Positions 8,284 through 15,934 of a DNA stretch of 33,787 nt are shown piece by piece. The translations under genes and the position numbers were made by a program. Source of the DNA: Bacillota bacterium (GTDB taxonomy: Bacteria; Bacillota; Sulfobacillia; RBS10-35; Bu92); assembly GCA_014896375.1 (NCBI GenBank), contig JADBKN010000011.1, forward strand, positions 1 through 33,787, given 5' to 3'. Under the pieces are notes generated by a model. The model was not told the DNA's origin and did no database searches. It was given only the letters and a program-made list of their open reading frames with translations. How positions within the stretch are numbered: the first letter of the stretch is position 1; each line of letters opens with the position of its first letter.

Positions 8284-9564
8284 TCAGACCGCCGCCGTTT
8301 CGGCGCGACGCGCCTGGGGCTCATGAAGTTCCGGCAGCGCGCGGGCCAGGAGCGCTGCCGGGACCGTGCAGGCGATCGCCACGTCGAGCACCCATGCCAG
8401 CCCGGCCATATCCGCCAGCCAGCCCAGTACCACGGCGGCCAGGCCCGCCGTGCCGATCGTCAGGCCCGTGGTGATGCCGGACACCATGCCGAGGCGGTGG
8501 GGAAGAAGCCGCTGGCCGTAACTGGTGGTCACGGACCAGCTGCCCATGGACAGCGCGCCGCCCAGGATGAGGAAGAGCGCACCCGGGACGGGCGGCAGCA
8601 GGCGGAAGGCCAGTGCCGGCAAGAAGAGAAGCGTGAGGCAGACGTACGTGACGCGCCGCTCACCGACCGCGTCCGCGATGTATCCGCCGGCCAGGGTGCC
8701 GGCGGCTCCCACGAGGAGGAAGGCGAACATGAGGTAGTCGGCGGCCGTCGCCGACCAGCCGTAGACCTTCTGGTAGTACAGCGCCCCGTACGTGCCGAGC
8801 GAGACCTGGATGAAGGATCGCAGCGCGATGACGAGGCACAGGATGGCAAGGACGAGGCGCACGCGCGGCGTGTCCGCCACCCGGGCGCGAGAGCCGGCCG
8901 GCGTGCCGCGCCCGGCGCCGCGCCCGGCCCGCTCCGGCAAGCCGACCCGCTGCGCCACGGCCGCGCCCGCCCGGTGCCGCGCGGCGGCGAGGGTATCGCC
9001 GCGGCGCTCGCGCCAGGCGAGGGCCACCATGGGCGCGCCCACAAGAAAGGCCGGCATGCCGATCCAGCTGATCCGCTCAAGGGCGTCGCTGTGGACGAAG
9101 AGCGCCACGGCCAAGGGACCAGCGGCCATGCCGGCGTTCCCCGCGACCTGGAACCAGGAGAGCGCCGTCGCCGGCCGGTCTCCGGCGTGGCGCCGGACCC
9201 CCTGCGAGGCTTCCGGGTGGAAGGCGGAGGCGCCCACGCCCGCCACGGCGACGGCCGCCAACACGGCGATGTACGTGGGCGCCAGCCCCGCGAGGACAAG
9301 GCCGAGGCCGGTGGCCAGCAACCCAAGAGGCGCAAGCCAACGACCGCCCAGCCGGTCGGCCACCCCGCCCAAGACGGGTTGCAGGGCGGCCGAACAGCCG
9401 TTGGCCACGAGCACGAGAGAGCCGAGGGCGCTGTACGACCAGTGATGCGCAGCGGCGAAGAGGGGGAGGAGCGCCGGGATGCTCCCCGTGGCGTAGTCGT
9501 TGACGAAGTGCGCCACGCTGTACAGCGTGATGCGGCGCGGGTCCGTCCTCCGTGCGGTATCCAT
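8284..9564 (-). CDS. MFS transporter, fosmidomycin-resistance (Fsr) type
   Basis: 426 aa with about twelve hydrophobic segments and a charged central loop near residues 200-235. The N-terminus (YSVAHFVNDYATGSIPALLP) and the segment SAFHPEASQGVRR are characteristic of the fosmidomycin-resistance branch of the major facilitator superfamily; ADRLGGRW matches the loop 2-3 signature. It probably exports a small molecule by proton antiport, but the real substrate is unknown. The ATG at 9564 has no Shine-Dalgarno sequence; instead TACAAT lies 6 nt upstream of it, which suggests a leaderless transcript. It converges on the winged-helix gene with a 12-bp gap and diverges from hemQ. Confidence 0.88.
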   Translation of the reverse strand: MDTARRTDPRRITLYSVAHFVNDYATGSIPALLPLFAAAHHWSYSALGSLVLVANGCSAALQPVLGGVADRLGGRWLAPLGLLATGLGLVLAGLAPTYIAVLAAVAVAGVGASAFHPEASQGVRRHAGDRPATALSWFQVAGNAGMAAGPLAVALFVHSDALERISWIGMPAFLVGAPMVALAWRERRGDTLAAARHRAGAAVAQRVGLPERAGRGAGRGTPAGSRARVADTPRVRLVLAILCLVIALRSFIQVSLGTYGALYYQKVYGWSATAADYLMFAFLLVGAAGTLAGGYIADAVGERRVTYVCLTLLFLPALAFRLLPPVPGALFLILGGALSMGSWSVTTSYGQRLLPHRLGMVSGITTGLTIGTAGLAAVVLGWLADMAGLAWVLDVAIACTVPAALLARALPELHEPQARRAETAAV

Positions 9565-9633
9565 GGGTCCATTGTAGAACGAACGACGTGCGGATGGGCC
9601 GTGGTAGACTGGGGGCCGTGAGGTGATCCCCGC

Positions 9634-10401
9634 ATGACGGCTCCCGAGACGCTGGACGGCTGGTTCGCCCTGCATGACATCCGCACCGTGGACTGGCGTG
9701 CCTGGCAGGCGCTGGACCCGTCGGAGCGGGCGGCGCTCGCCGGGGAGGCGGCATCGCTCCTCGCCGGCTGGCAGGCCGTGAACGGCACGGGCCGCGGCAG
9801 CTCCGGCCTCTTTCGGATCATCGGCCACAAGGGGGATCTGCTCTTCCTCCACTTCCGCCCGTCGGTCGGCGAGCTCGCGGAGCTTGAGCGCGCCTTTGAG
9901 ACGACGCGCTTTGCCGCCTTCACGGAGCGGCGGACCTCGTTCCTCTCCGTGGTGGAGCTCAGCCGCCACGGCGCGCCGCCTCTGCCGGAAGGCGTGGATC
10001 CGGCGGAGAACCCGGTGCTCGCGCGCCGGTTGCGGCCCGACATCCCCGACAAGTCCCACGTGTGCTTCTACCCGATGAACAAGCGCCGCGGTGAGACCGT
10101 CAACTGGTTCACGCTGCCCACCGAGGAGCGGCGGGAGCTGATGCGCGGCCACGGCCAGGTGGGCCATCGCTACGCCGGCCGCGTCGTCCAGATCATCACG
10201 GGCGCGATGGGGCTCGACGATTGGGAGTGGGGCGTCACGCTCTTCACGGACGACCCGCTCGACTTCAAAAAGCTCGTCTACGAGATGCGCTTTGACCCTG
10301 CGAGCGCGCTGTACGCGGAGTTCGGGCCGTTCTTCGTGGGAATGCGGCTCGAGCCGGCGGGACTGGTGGAGTATCTCAGCGCGGAACGCAGCGCCACGTA
10401 A
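9634..10401 (+). CDS. hemQ: Coproheme decarboxylase (HemQ/ChdC)
   Basis: 255 aa, chlorite-dismutase superfamily. It converts coproheme III to heme b with peroxide, the last step of the coproporphyrin-dependent heme pathway of Gram-positive bacteria. Expected functional residues are present: radical tyrosine Y146 in FYPMNKRR, proximal heme ligand H173 in RGHGQVG and Q186 in RVVQIITG, one position off the numbering of the Listeria enzyme. The C-terminal block DWEWGVTLF...KKLVYEMRFD is typical of the decarboxylase rather than of true chlorite dismutases. The ATG at 9634 has GAGGTGAT upstream. It diverges from the MFS gene and its last 124 nt are antisense to the 3' end of ctaA, which makes heme a from heme b-derived heme o. 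Confidence 0.96.
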   Translation: MTAPETLDGWFALHDIRTVDWRAWQALDPSERAALAGEAASLLAGWQAVNGTGRGSSGLFRIIGHKGDLLFLHFRPSVGELAELERAFETTRFAAFTERRTSFLSVVELSRHGAPPLPEGVDPAENPVLARRLRPDIPDKSHVCFYPMNKRRGETVNWFTLPTEERRELMRGHGQVGHRYAGRVVQIITGAMGLDDWEWGVTLFTDDPLDFKKLVYEMRFDPASALYAEFGPFFVGMRLEPAGLVEYLSAERSAT

Positions 10402-11261
10402 AGCTCGGCGCCGAAGAGCAGCGGGATGACGGCCGCGTGGATCATGGCCGTGAGCGCGGAGGCGCCAGAGAAGACGACCACGGCGCCACTCAACGCCTGC
10501 AGCACCCCGAAGGCGAGCGCCCAGCCGGCGCCGGCGGCGAGGTCGGGACGGCCGGAGCGCAGGCGCGCCGCCGCGCGCCACTGGTAAAGGAGCAACAGCA
10601 GGAGCACGCCGGCCCCCAGGCGATGGAGGAATTGCGGGAAGGCCGCGGAGCCGGGCGGCGGCACGAGGCCGCCCGCGCAGAGCGGCCAGCCGGCGCAGAA
10701 GGAGCCCGTGTGGCGCACGTACGCTCCGGAGTAGATCAGGACGAACGTGTACGCCAGCACAGCCCATGAAACGCGGGCGAGAAAGCGCTCGCCGGGCGAG
10801 GCCGGAGCGACGGCCGCTGCGGCCACCGGGTCGGCCGCCATGGAGAATGCCAGGAGAAGCACGCCGCTGTAGGATAGCAGCGACACGCCGAAGTGCGTCG
10901 CCAGGACGGCCGGAGGCTCCGGCCACATCACGGCGGCGGCGCCGAGAATGGACTCAAGGAAGAGGAATCCGACGGCCATCACCGCGAAGGCGCGGTCGCG
11001 CCGCGGCCGGCCGCCGCGCCACGCGGCGATCGCGAGCCAGAGCACAAGCAGCGTGGCCACGCTCGTCACAAGGCGGTGGCCGTACTCGACCATCGTATGG
11101 AAGTTCGGAACGGGGAAGACTTGACCGTTGCAGAGCGGCCAGGAGTTGCCGCAGCCGGTGGCGGAGCCCGTGTTCGTCACGAGCGCGCCCATGACGAGGA
11201 CGAGGTACATGGCGGCGACGGTCGAGACCGCGAGACGGCGAGCGCCCAAGGAATCCGTCAC
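10278..11261 (-). CDS. ctaA: Heme A synthase (CtaA/COX15)
   Basis: 327 aa, eight-helix membrane protein that oxidises heme o to heme a for cytochrome oxidase. The four heme-ligand-type histidines are visible (H62 in EYGHRL, H123 in ATHFG, H213 in FLHRLG, H275 in MIHAAV), with acidic E59. Both cysteine pairs known in Bacillus CtaA are present: C37/C44 (GCGNSWPLC) and C189/C195 (FCAGWPLC). The GTG at 11261 is chosen; AAGGG lies very close upstream, so an internal start such as the TTG at 11249 is possible. The C-terminal tail, from about residue 287, is read from DNA that is antisense to hemQ; residues 295-327 are polar and not part of the membrane core. An extended -10 lies 22 nt upstream. Confidence 0.93.
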   Translation of the reverse strand: MTDSLGARRLAVSTVAAMYLVLVMGALVTNTGSATGCGNSWPLCNGQVFPVPNFHTMVEYGHRLVTSVATLLVLWLAIAAWRGGRPRRDRAFAVMAVGFLFLESILGAAAVMWPEPPAVLATHFGVSLLSYSGVLLLAFSMAADPVAAAAVAPASPGERFLARVSWAVLAYTFVLIYSGAYVRHTGSFCAGWPLCAGGLVPPPGSAAFPQFLHRLGAGVLLLLLLYQWRAAARLRSGRPDLAAGAGWALAFGVLQALSGAVVVFSGASALTAMIHAAVIPLLFGAELYVALRSALRYSTSPAGSSRIPTKNGPNSAYSALAGSKRIS

Positions 11262-11282
11262 ATCCCTTCCGAACTCGAACTC

Positions 11283-11291
11283 ATCATAGCA
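11283..11291 (-). promoter_or_regulatory. Extended -10 promoter element for ctaA
   Basis: On the minus strand the sequence TGCTATGAT fits the extended -10 form TGnTATnAT. It lies 22 nt upstream of the ctaA GTG. No good -35 is seen at the expected spacing, which an extended -10 can tolerate. The same TGnTATGAT form is found at the thiT promoter in this window. Confidence 0.45.
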
Positions 11292-11308
11292 CCGGAGGAG
11301 GCGCGGGG

Positions 11309-11872
11309 ATGTCCGCCACAAGTTGGATCGACGTTCAGCCGGTGAAGGGGTCGAACGGCGGCACGATCTCGTTCGTGTGGACGCCTCCGGCGGAAGCGTT
11401 TCCGGTCGCCGGCCAGACGTTCGAGATCCTGCCCGGCAACGCCGCGCGCGTCTCGCTGCGCGGCGAGGACGGCCGCATCGAGGCGCGCGTGGACGGGCTG
11501 ATCCGCGTCCGCTACCCGTGCGACCGCTGCCTGGAGCCGGCCGAAGAGCGCATCCCCGTCCACTACCGCCAGCGTTTCGTGACGCCGGAGGTCTTCGAGC
11601 AGATGCCGGCGCCGGAGCGCGAGGGCGAGGAGGACGGCGTGACCTGCTGGCCGTACACCGGGAGCCACATCGACCTCGGCGAGGGCCTGCGGCAGAACCT
11701 CCTGCTTGCCGCGCCGCCGAAGCACCTCTGCCGCGAGGATTGCCTGGGCCTTTGTCCAGTGTGCGGGAGGAACCGCAACCTCGAGCCCTGCGCCTGCGAG
11801 CCCGAGCCCGTGGACCCGCGTCTTGCGGCGCTGCGCGAGCTCCTGAAAGAGGGGGACGACGAGTCCCGTTGA
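11309..11872 (+). CDS. DUF177/YceD family protein
   Basis: 187 aa. Members of this family (YceD in E. coli, YlbN in Bacillus) are linked with large-subunit rRNA accumulation and usually lie next to rpmF. Seen here: a beta-rich N-terminal half, a CxxC pair C71/C74 (YPCDRCLEP), and a C-terminal cysteine cluster C141, C145, C149, C152, C161, C163 (CREDCLGLCPVCG), which suggests structural zinc. The ATG at 11309 has GGAGGAGG at good distance. The next gene starts at a TTG overlapping its TGA. Unusually, rpmF is not adjacent but about 21 kb away at 32727. It diverges from ctaA. Confidence 0.9.
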   Translation: MSATSWIDVQPVKGSNGGTISFVWTPPAEAFPVAGQTFEILPGNAARVSLRGEDGRIEARVDGLIRVRYPCDRCLEPAEERIPVHYRQRFVTPEVFEQMPAPEREGEEDGVTCWPYTGSHIDLGEGLRQNLLLAAPPKHLCREDCLGLCPVCGRNRNLEPCACEPEPVDPRLAALRELLKEGDDESR

Positions 11873-12900
11873 GGCACCGGTGGAAAGCCGCCCGGCGCGC
11901 TGTCCTCGCGGCGCTGGCGGCGCTCGTGTGGCTCACGGGCGGGTGCGGCGCGCCGGCGGTGCCCGGCGCGTCCGGGGCGACGCCGGACGGGGCGGCCGCC
12001 CCGCCGGCGCCCGGCGGGGTGTCCGAGGCCGCCGCGCCCGGCGCGCCGCTCCTCCTCGACGGTCCGGCGGCGCGAGCCTGGGCGTTGCGGGCCATCGAGG
12101 GCGCCCGCCAGAGCGTAGACCTCGAGATGTACGAGCTGGGCGACCGCGACCTGATCGCGGCGCTCGTCGACGCCCACCGGCGCGGCGTGGCCGTGCGCGT
12201 GATCCTCGACGCCACGGAGAGCCACAGCCGCGAGGCGCTGCCGCTCCTTGAGGCCGCCCGCGTGCCGGTGCGCGCCGTGCAGCTCCAGGGCGGCATCGAC
12301 CACGTCAAGCTGCTCGTCGTCGACGGCCGCGCGGCGCTCGTCGGCGGCATCAACTGGGGGCCGCGCTCTTGGGAGAACCACGACTGGGACGTGGCGTTCG
12401 CCGAGGCGCCGGAGGCGCTTGCCCGCCACGTGGCGGCGGACTGGCGCTCCGGCCGCGTGCGGCGGGGCGCGGAAGACGGGCCGCTCGTCTACGCCGACGG
12501 CCGCATCCAGGAAGCCATGCTGGCCGACATCGCCTCCGCGCGGCGCACCGTGGACATCGAGGCCGACGCCCTCAGCGACCGCGACATCGTCGACGCGCTC
12601 GCGGCCGCAGCCCGGCGCGGCGTGCGCGTGACCGTCGTGGCCTCGCCGCAGGAGCGGACGACGCGCTCTGCGGTGGTGCGGCTGCGCCGGGCGGGCGTCG
12701 ACGCCCGCTACGCGCGCGGCCTGATCCTGCACGCGAAGGTGCTCGTCGTCGACGAGACGATCGCCTGGCTAGGCAGCGCGAACTTCTCCGCCCACGCCGA
12801 CCTCGCCAACCACGAGCTCGACGTCCGCCTCGTCGCCCCGGCGCTCGCGCGCCGGCTGGCCGGCGACGCGCGCCGGCTCTGGGCGGAGGGAGGAGACTGA
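11869..12900 (+). CDS. Lipoprotein of the phospholipase D superfamily
   Basis: 343 aa. A basic start (MRHRWKAARR), a hydrophobic stretch and TGGC with C26 form a lipoprotein signal, so the mature protein should be tethered outside the membrane by a diacylglyceryl cysteine. A low-complexity Ala/Pro/Gly spacer (27-60) precedes two HKD half-sites: H145-x-K147-x4-D152 with N162, and H288-x-K290-x4-D295 with N305. Both are intact, as expected for a single active site formed by two repeats. The family includes phospholipases, cardiolipin synthases and nucleases; the substrate here cannot be told from sequence. The TTG at 11869 overlaps the TGA of the DUF177 gene (TTGA), and a GGGGGA lies about 13 nt upstream, so translation is probably coupled. 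Confidence 0.87.
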   Translation: MRHRWKAARRAVLAALAALVWLTGGCGAPAVPGASGATPDGAAAPPAPGGVSEAAAPGAPLLLDGPAARAWALRAIEGARQSVDLEMYELGDRDLIAALVDAHRRGVAVRVILDATESHSREALPLLEAARVPVRAVQLQGGIDHVKLLVVDGRAALVGGINWGPRSWENHDWDVAFAEAPEALARHVAADWRSGRVRRGAEDGPLVYADGRIQEAMLADIASARRTVDIEADALSDRDIVDALAAAARRGVRVTVVASPQERTTRSAVVRLRRAGVDARYARGLILHAKVLVVDETIAWLGSANFSAHADLANHELDVRLVAPALARRLAGDARRLWAEGGD

Positions 12901-12970
12901 CGCCGGCCGGCCTCACGGCGGGAGGCCGCCGCCCCGCCGCGCCGCCCGCGCCGGCGGGCCGCTGGGCGCC

Positions 12971-14380
12971 TTAGCCTCGGGCCGGTCCCTCGCCGGCGCC
13001 CGCACCCTCCTCCGGCGACGCGCCGATCTCGCGGATGCGCTGCAGAAGGTGGGCGCGATCGTTCGCCGCGGGATCTTCCAGCACTTCCTCCAAGAGCACC
13101 GCCAGCACGCGGCCCACGCGCGGGCCGGGTGCCAGCCCCAACTCCCGCATCACGTCGTGGCCATCCACGGCCAGGTCGCGCACCGTGAAGGCCGTGGCCT
13201 CCGCCAGCGCCGCCTCGAAGCGCTCGCGGAAGGCGAGGAAGGCGTCGTATGCGGCCCCCACGAAGCGCCCGCCGGTGCCGGCCATATCGGCGAGCTTCAG
13301 CGCGAGGAGGTCGCGCGCCCCCTCCTCCCCGAGCTGCGCCACCACGCGGCGCATGCCCTTCGGGCCCATGTCGAAGGTGAACATGTGGCGTGCGATGAGC
13401 TGCTGCGCGGCTTCGGCCACGCGCCGCTCAAGGCGCAGGCGGCGCGCGGCGGCGGCGAACATCTCCGCGCCCAGGGTGTCGTGGCCGTAGTAGTGCACGC
13501 GCCCACCCTCCTCGGTGCGGCAGAAGGGCTTGGCGACGTCGTGGAAGAGGGCGGCCCAGCGCAGCGCCGGCCGCGGGGGCACGAGCCGCGTGACCTCCAC
13601 GAGGTGCTCGAAAAGCGGCAGGGCGTGGTATTCGTGGTCCGGCGGGAGGCCCACGGCCGGGACCAACTCCGGCAGCGCCACGGACGCGAGGCCGGAAAAG
13701 ACGAGGCGCCGCAGCCCCTCGGCCGCGCCCGGGGCCAGGAGCAGGCGCTGCAGCTCCGGCCCCACGCGCTCCGCGGCCACGCGGCCGAGCCCCTCGGCGT
13801 GCACCGCCATGGCGAGCGCCGTGGCGTCCTCGATGCGCAAGAGGAGCTCGGCCGCGAGGCGCACGGCCCGCAGCAGACGGAGGCCGTCCTCCCGGAACCG
13901 CTCGGCCGGGTCGCCCACGGTGCGCAGAAGGCGCCGGCGCAGGTCCTCACGGCCGCCGAAGGGGTCGATCCAGCGGCCCCCCGGCAGCTCCAGCGCGATG
14001 GCGTTGACGGTGAAGTCGCGGCGCGCCAGGTCCAGGCGCACGTCGCGCACGAAGGACACGCTCGCGGGACGGCGCCCGTCCGCGTACTCGGCCTCCGCGC
14101 GGAACGTCGTCACCTCGATCGGCCGGTCGAAGACGATCACCGATACCGTGCCGAAGCGCTCCCCGGTGGGCAGGGCCGCCCAGCCGTGCGCGCGTGCGAC
14201 GCGCGCCACCGCCTCCGGTGTGAGGTCGGTGGCGAGGTCGTAGTCGTGCGGCACGCGGCCGAGGAGCGCGTCGCGCAGCGCGCCCCCCACGAGGAAGACC
14301 TGGGCGCGGCCCGCGGGGCCGGACGCGCCGGCGAGGGCGTGAGCGAGCGCGAGGACGTCGTCCGGCAGTTCGGGGGTCAT
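12971..14380 (-). CDS. cca: CCA-adding-type tRNA nucleotidyltransferase with HD domain
   Basis: 469 aa class II nucleotidyltransferase. The head domain shows FLVGGALRDALLG and DYDLATD (catalytic DxD), RRDFTVNA, and the neck motif REDGLRLLRAVR that reads the incoming base. From about 240 an HD domain follows (LRWAALFHDVAKPF, YYGHDTLGAEM), as in many bacterial CCA enzymes. The likely role is synthesis or repair of the 3' CCA of tRNA; A-adding or poly(A) polymerase activity cannot be excluded by eye. The ATG at 14380 has no Shine-Dalgarno site; CACAAT stands 6 nt upstream, the same arrangement as at the MFS gene. It converges with the phospholipase D gene across a 70-bp GC-rich gap. Confidence 0.9.
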   Translation of the reverse strand: MTPELPDDVLALAHALAGASGPAGRAQVFLVGGALRDALLGRVPHDYDLATDLTPEAVARVARAHGWAALPTGERFGTVSVIVFDRPIEVTTFRAEAEYADGRRPASVSFVRDVRLDLARRDFTVNAIALELPGGRWIDPFGGREDLRRRLLRTVGDPAERFREDGLRLLRAVRLAAELLLRIEDATALAMAVHAEGLGRVAAERVGPELQRLLLAPGAAEGLRRLVFSGLASVALPELVPAVGLPPDHEYHALPLFEHLVEVTRLVPPRPALRWAALFHDVAKPFCRTEEGGRVHYYGHDTLGAEMFAAAARRLRLERRVAEAAQQLIARHMFTFDMGPKGMRRVVAQLGEEGARDLLALKLADMAGTGGRFVGAAYDAFLAFRERFEAALAEATAFTVRDLAVDGHDVMRELGLAPGPRVGRVLAVLLEEVLEDPAANDRAHLLQRIREIGASPEEGAGAGEGPARG

Positions 14381-14446
14381 GGCCCTATTGTGCAACAGGA
14401 ATCCGCCCGCCGCGGCCGAATCTGGCCGCAGGGAGGCGGAGAGGGC

Positions 14447-15175
14447 ATGTCGCAGTCGGGCTTGCACGGCATCACGGGCCTCTATGCGGCGCGGCTCCTG
14501 CGGCCGGGGGACCCGGCGGACGGACGCGGCGCGGCGGTGCGCACGCAGGCGGGGGCGTTCAAGTACGGGCTTGTGCTGGGCAACATCCTGCCGGATGTGG
14601 ATTTCTTCATCATGGGGCCGGCCTACCTGGTCGAAGGCTCGGCGGCCCTGGGGCTGCACCGTTCGTGGTCGCACAGCCTCCTTGTGCAGGGCGTCGTCTC
14701 GGCGCTGCTGCTCTGGCTTTGGGCGCGGGGGGATCCGGGCCGGCGCGGGCTCGTCCAGGGTCTCTGGCTGGGGATGGCGATGCACTCCTTCGCCGACGTG
14801 TTCCTCTGGTTCTCAGGGGTGCGCCTCCTCTGGCCGTTGCCGTGGGGGGACGTCAACCTGTGGAGGCATGTCACGCCCCCGGGATGGCTCTCGAACTTCT
14901 TGGGCGCGGCCGACTACCTCTTCTTCGCGCTCTTCTTCGCCTATCTGGCGCGCGTGGCGCGCCAGGGAAACGTGGACCTGGAGCTCCTGCCGCGCATCCG
15001 CGGCCTGAACCGCGTGCTCTACGCGATGTTTTTCGCGTTCACCGTCCTCGCCTTCGTCTGGCGCGACCGGACGGCGCTCTACAACATCGTCGACTACGCC
15101 CTCTTCATTCTGGTCTTCCTGCCGGTCGAGATCTGGCTCCTCTTGCGCATGCGGGAGACGATGGCGCGCGCCTGA
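14447..15175 (+). CDS. YdjM/DUF457-like membrane-bound metal-dependent hydrolase
   Basis: 242 aa. The family pattern is visible: HGITGLYAAR at the start, NILPDVDFF, LHRSWSHSLL and a later MHSFADVF, with several His and Asp within or beside hydrophobic segments that could bind a metal at the membrane. Five or six membrane helices are likely. Relatives are annotated as putative inner-membrane metal-dependent hydrolases (YdjM, LexA-regulated in E. coli); the substrate is unknown. The ATG at 14447 follows GGGAGGCGGAGAGG. It diverges from the cca gene across 66 bp. No LexA-like site is apparent. Confidence 0.8.
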   Translation: MSQSGLHGITGLYAARLLRPGDPADGRGAAVRTQAGAFKYGLVLGNILPDVDFFIMGPAYLVEGSAALGLHRSWSHSLLVQGVVSALLLWLWARGDPGRRGLVQGLWLGMAMHSFADVFLWFSGVRLLWPLPWGDVNLWRHVTPPGWLSNFLGAADYLFFALFFAYLARVARQGNVDLELLPRIRGLNRVLYAMFFAFTVLAFVWRDRTALYNIVDYALFILVFLPVEIWLLLRMRETMARA

Positions 15176-15193
15176 TCCGGGCGCGCCCGCAGG

Positions 15194-15523
15194 TCAGGCT
15201 TCGCGCGGCTCCGGCAGGCCGAAGCGCGCGAAGAAGGCCTCGTCGTCGCGGGGCAGCGCCCGCCACGCCTCCCGCTGCGCAGCGTGACTTCCTGGTCTTC
15301 GTAGCCCCAACCGCGGAAACCGGCGCCGAAGCCGCCATCTCCTCAAATAGGAGCCACTCGTCCCTCGTGCCGCCGTAGTGCACGCCGGCCGCGCGACCGT
15401 TCTCGTCCACGTGGCGCAGCGCGGGTGCCGCGGCGTCGGCGCCCTCGTAGACGAAGGCCGCGAGCAGTGCCACCGTCCGGGAGATCCGCCACGCGCACTC
15501 GCCTCCAAGAGCCCTGTCACAGG
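15194..15523 (-). pseudogene. Decayed C-terminal fragment of a family 2-type glycosyltransferase
   Basis: Protein-like sequence runs through this stretch on the minus strand but in three frames in turn: first HVDENGRAAG...EWLLFEE, then GGFGAGFRGWGYEDQEVTL, then AQREAWRALPRDDEAFFARF up to a TGA at 15196. The middle part carries GWGYEDQE, the C-terminal signature of galactosyl/GalNAc-type GT-A glycosyltransferases, and LLFEE-GGF joins naturally if one base is restored. So at least two frameshifts are present. The expected N-terminal half (about 200 residues) is missing; the mec-like gene occupies its place. I read this as a remnant. A sequencing error is less likely because two separate shifts and a missing half are involved. 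Confidence 0.5.
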
Positions 15524-15934
15524 CTATGAAGGCTCGATCTCCACGGGGACCTCGCGCACGGCGCCGTCCTGGATGTGGAAGCCGCGCAGCACGGGCGGTT
15601 CGGCGGCCAACGAGAGGATGAGGTAGACGGCGTCGGGGTAGAAGGCGAGGCGCACGTCCGTGGGCGAGGGGTAGGCCGGTGTGGCCGGATGGGAGTGGAA
15701 GACAGCGACGAGCTCCAGCCCCTCCTCATCGAGGCGGCGCTGGAAGCGCAGGATCTCCCGCGGCGGAACGGTGTAGAAGACGGGGCTCGCGGCCTCGTTC
15801 GGCGTGGGCTGGAAGACGAGCGCCTCCCCGCCGCCCGGACCGGTGCGCCCGCCGACCAGCCCGCAGGCCTCAAGCGGCGCCCACTCCTTGGCGTGGCGCA
15901 CCATGGCCTCCCACATCCACCGGGGGAGCCTCAC
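15524..15934 (-). CDS. mec: JAMM metallopeptidase of the Mec/CysO-cysteine peptidase type
   Basis: 136 aa, a minimal JAB/MPN domain. The zinc-site pattern is complete: E22 (PLEACGL), H80-x-H82 in FHSHPATPAYPSPTD, S90 and D93, which fits HxHx7Sx2D exactly. In Mycobacterium, Mec releases cysteine from the CysO-cysteine adduct; related JAMM proteins process ubiquitin-like carriers. The GTG at 15934 overlaps the stop of the cysteine synthase gene (GTGA), and AAGGGAG lies about 10 nt upstream. It is the last intact gene of the sulfur operon, directly behind a gene whose product contains a CysO-like domain. Besides freeing cysteine, it could cut the internal Gly-Gly of that fusion; this is inference. 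Confidence 0.9.
   Translation of the reverse strand: MRLPRWMWEAMVRHAKEWAPLEACGLVGGRTGPGGGEALVFQPTPNEAASPVFYTVPPREILRFQRRLDEEGLELVAVFHSHPATPAYPSPTDVRLAFYPDAVYLILSLAAEPPVLRGFHIQDGAVREVPVEIEPS

Noticed and set aside
9565-10926. Upstream extension of the MFS frame to 10926, antisense to hemQ
   Set aside because: The added 450 residues are low-complexity Arg/Ala/Pro sequence; the transporter homology begins at the ATG at 9564.
11323-11868. Upstream extension of the phospholipase D frame over the DUF177 gene
   Set aside because: DUF177 is read in another frame there with conserved cysteines, and the lipoprotein signal fixes the start at the TTG at 11869.
12901-12970. GC-rich short inverted repeats between the phospholipase D and cca genes
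   Set aside because: At this base composition such short pairings are expected by chance, and there is no T-tract on either strand.
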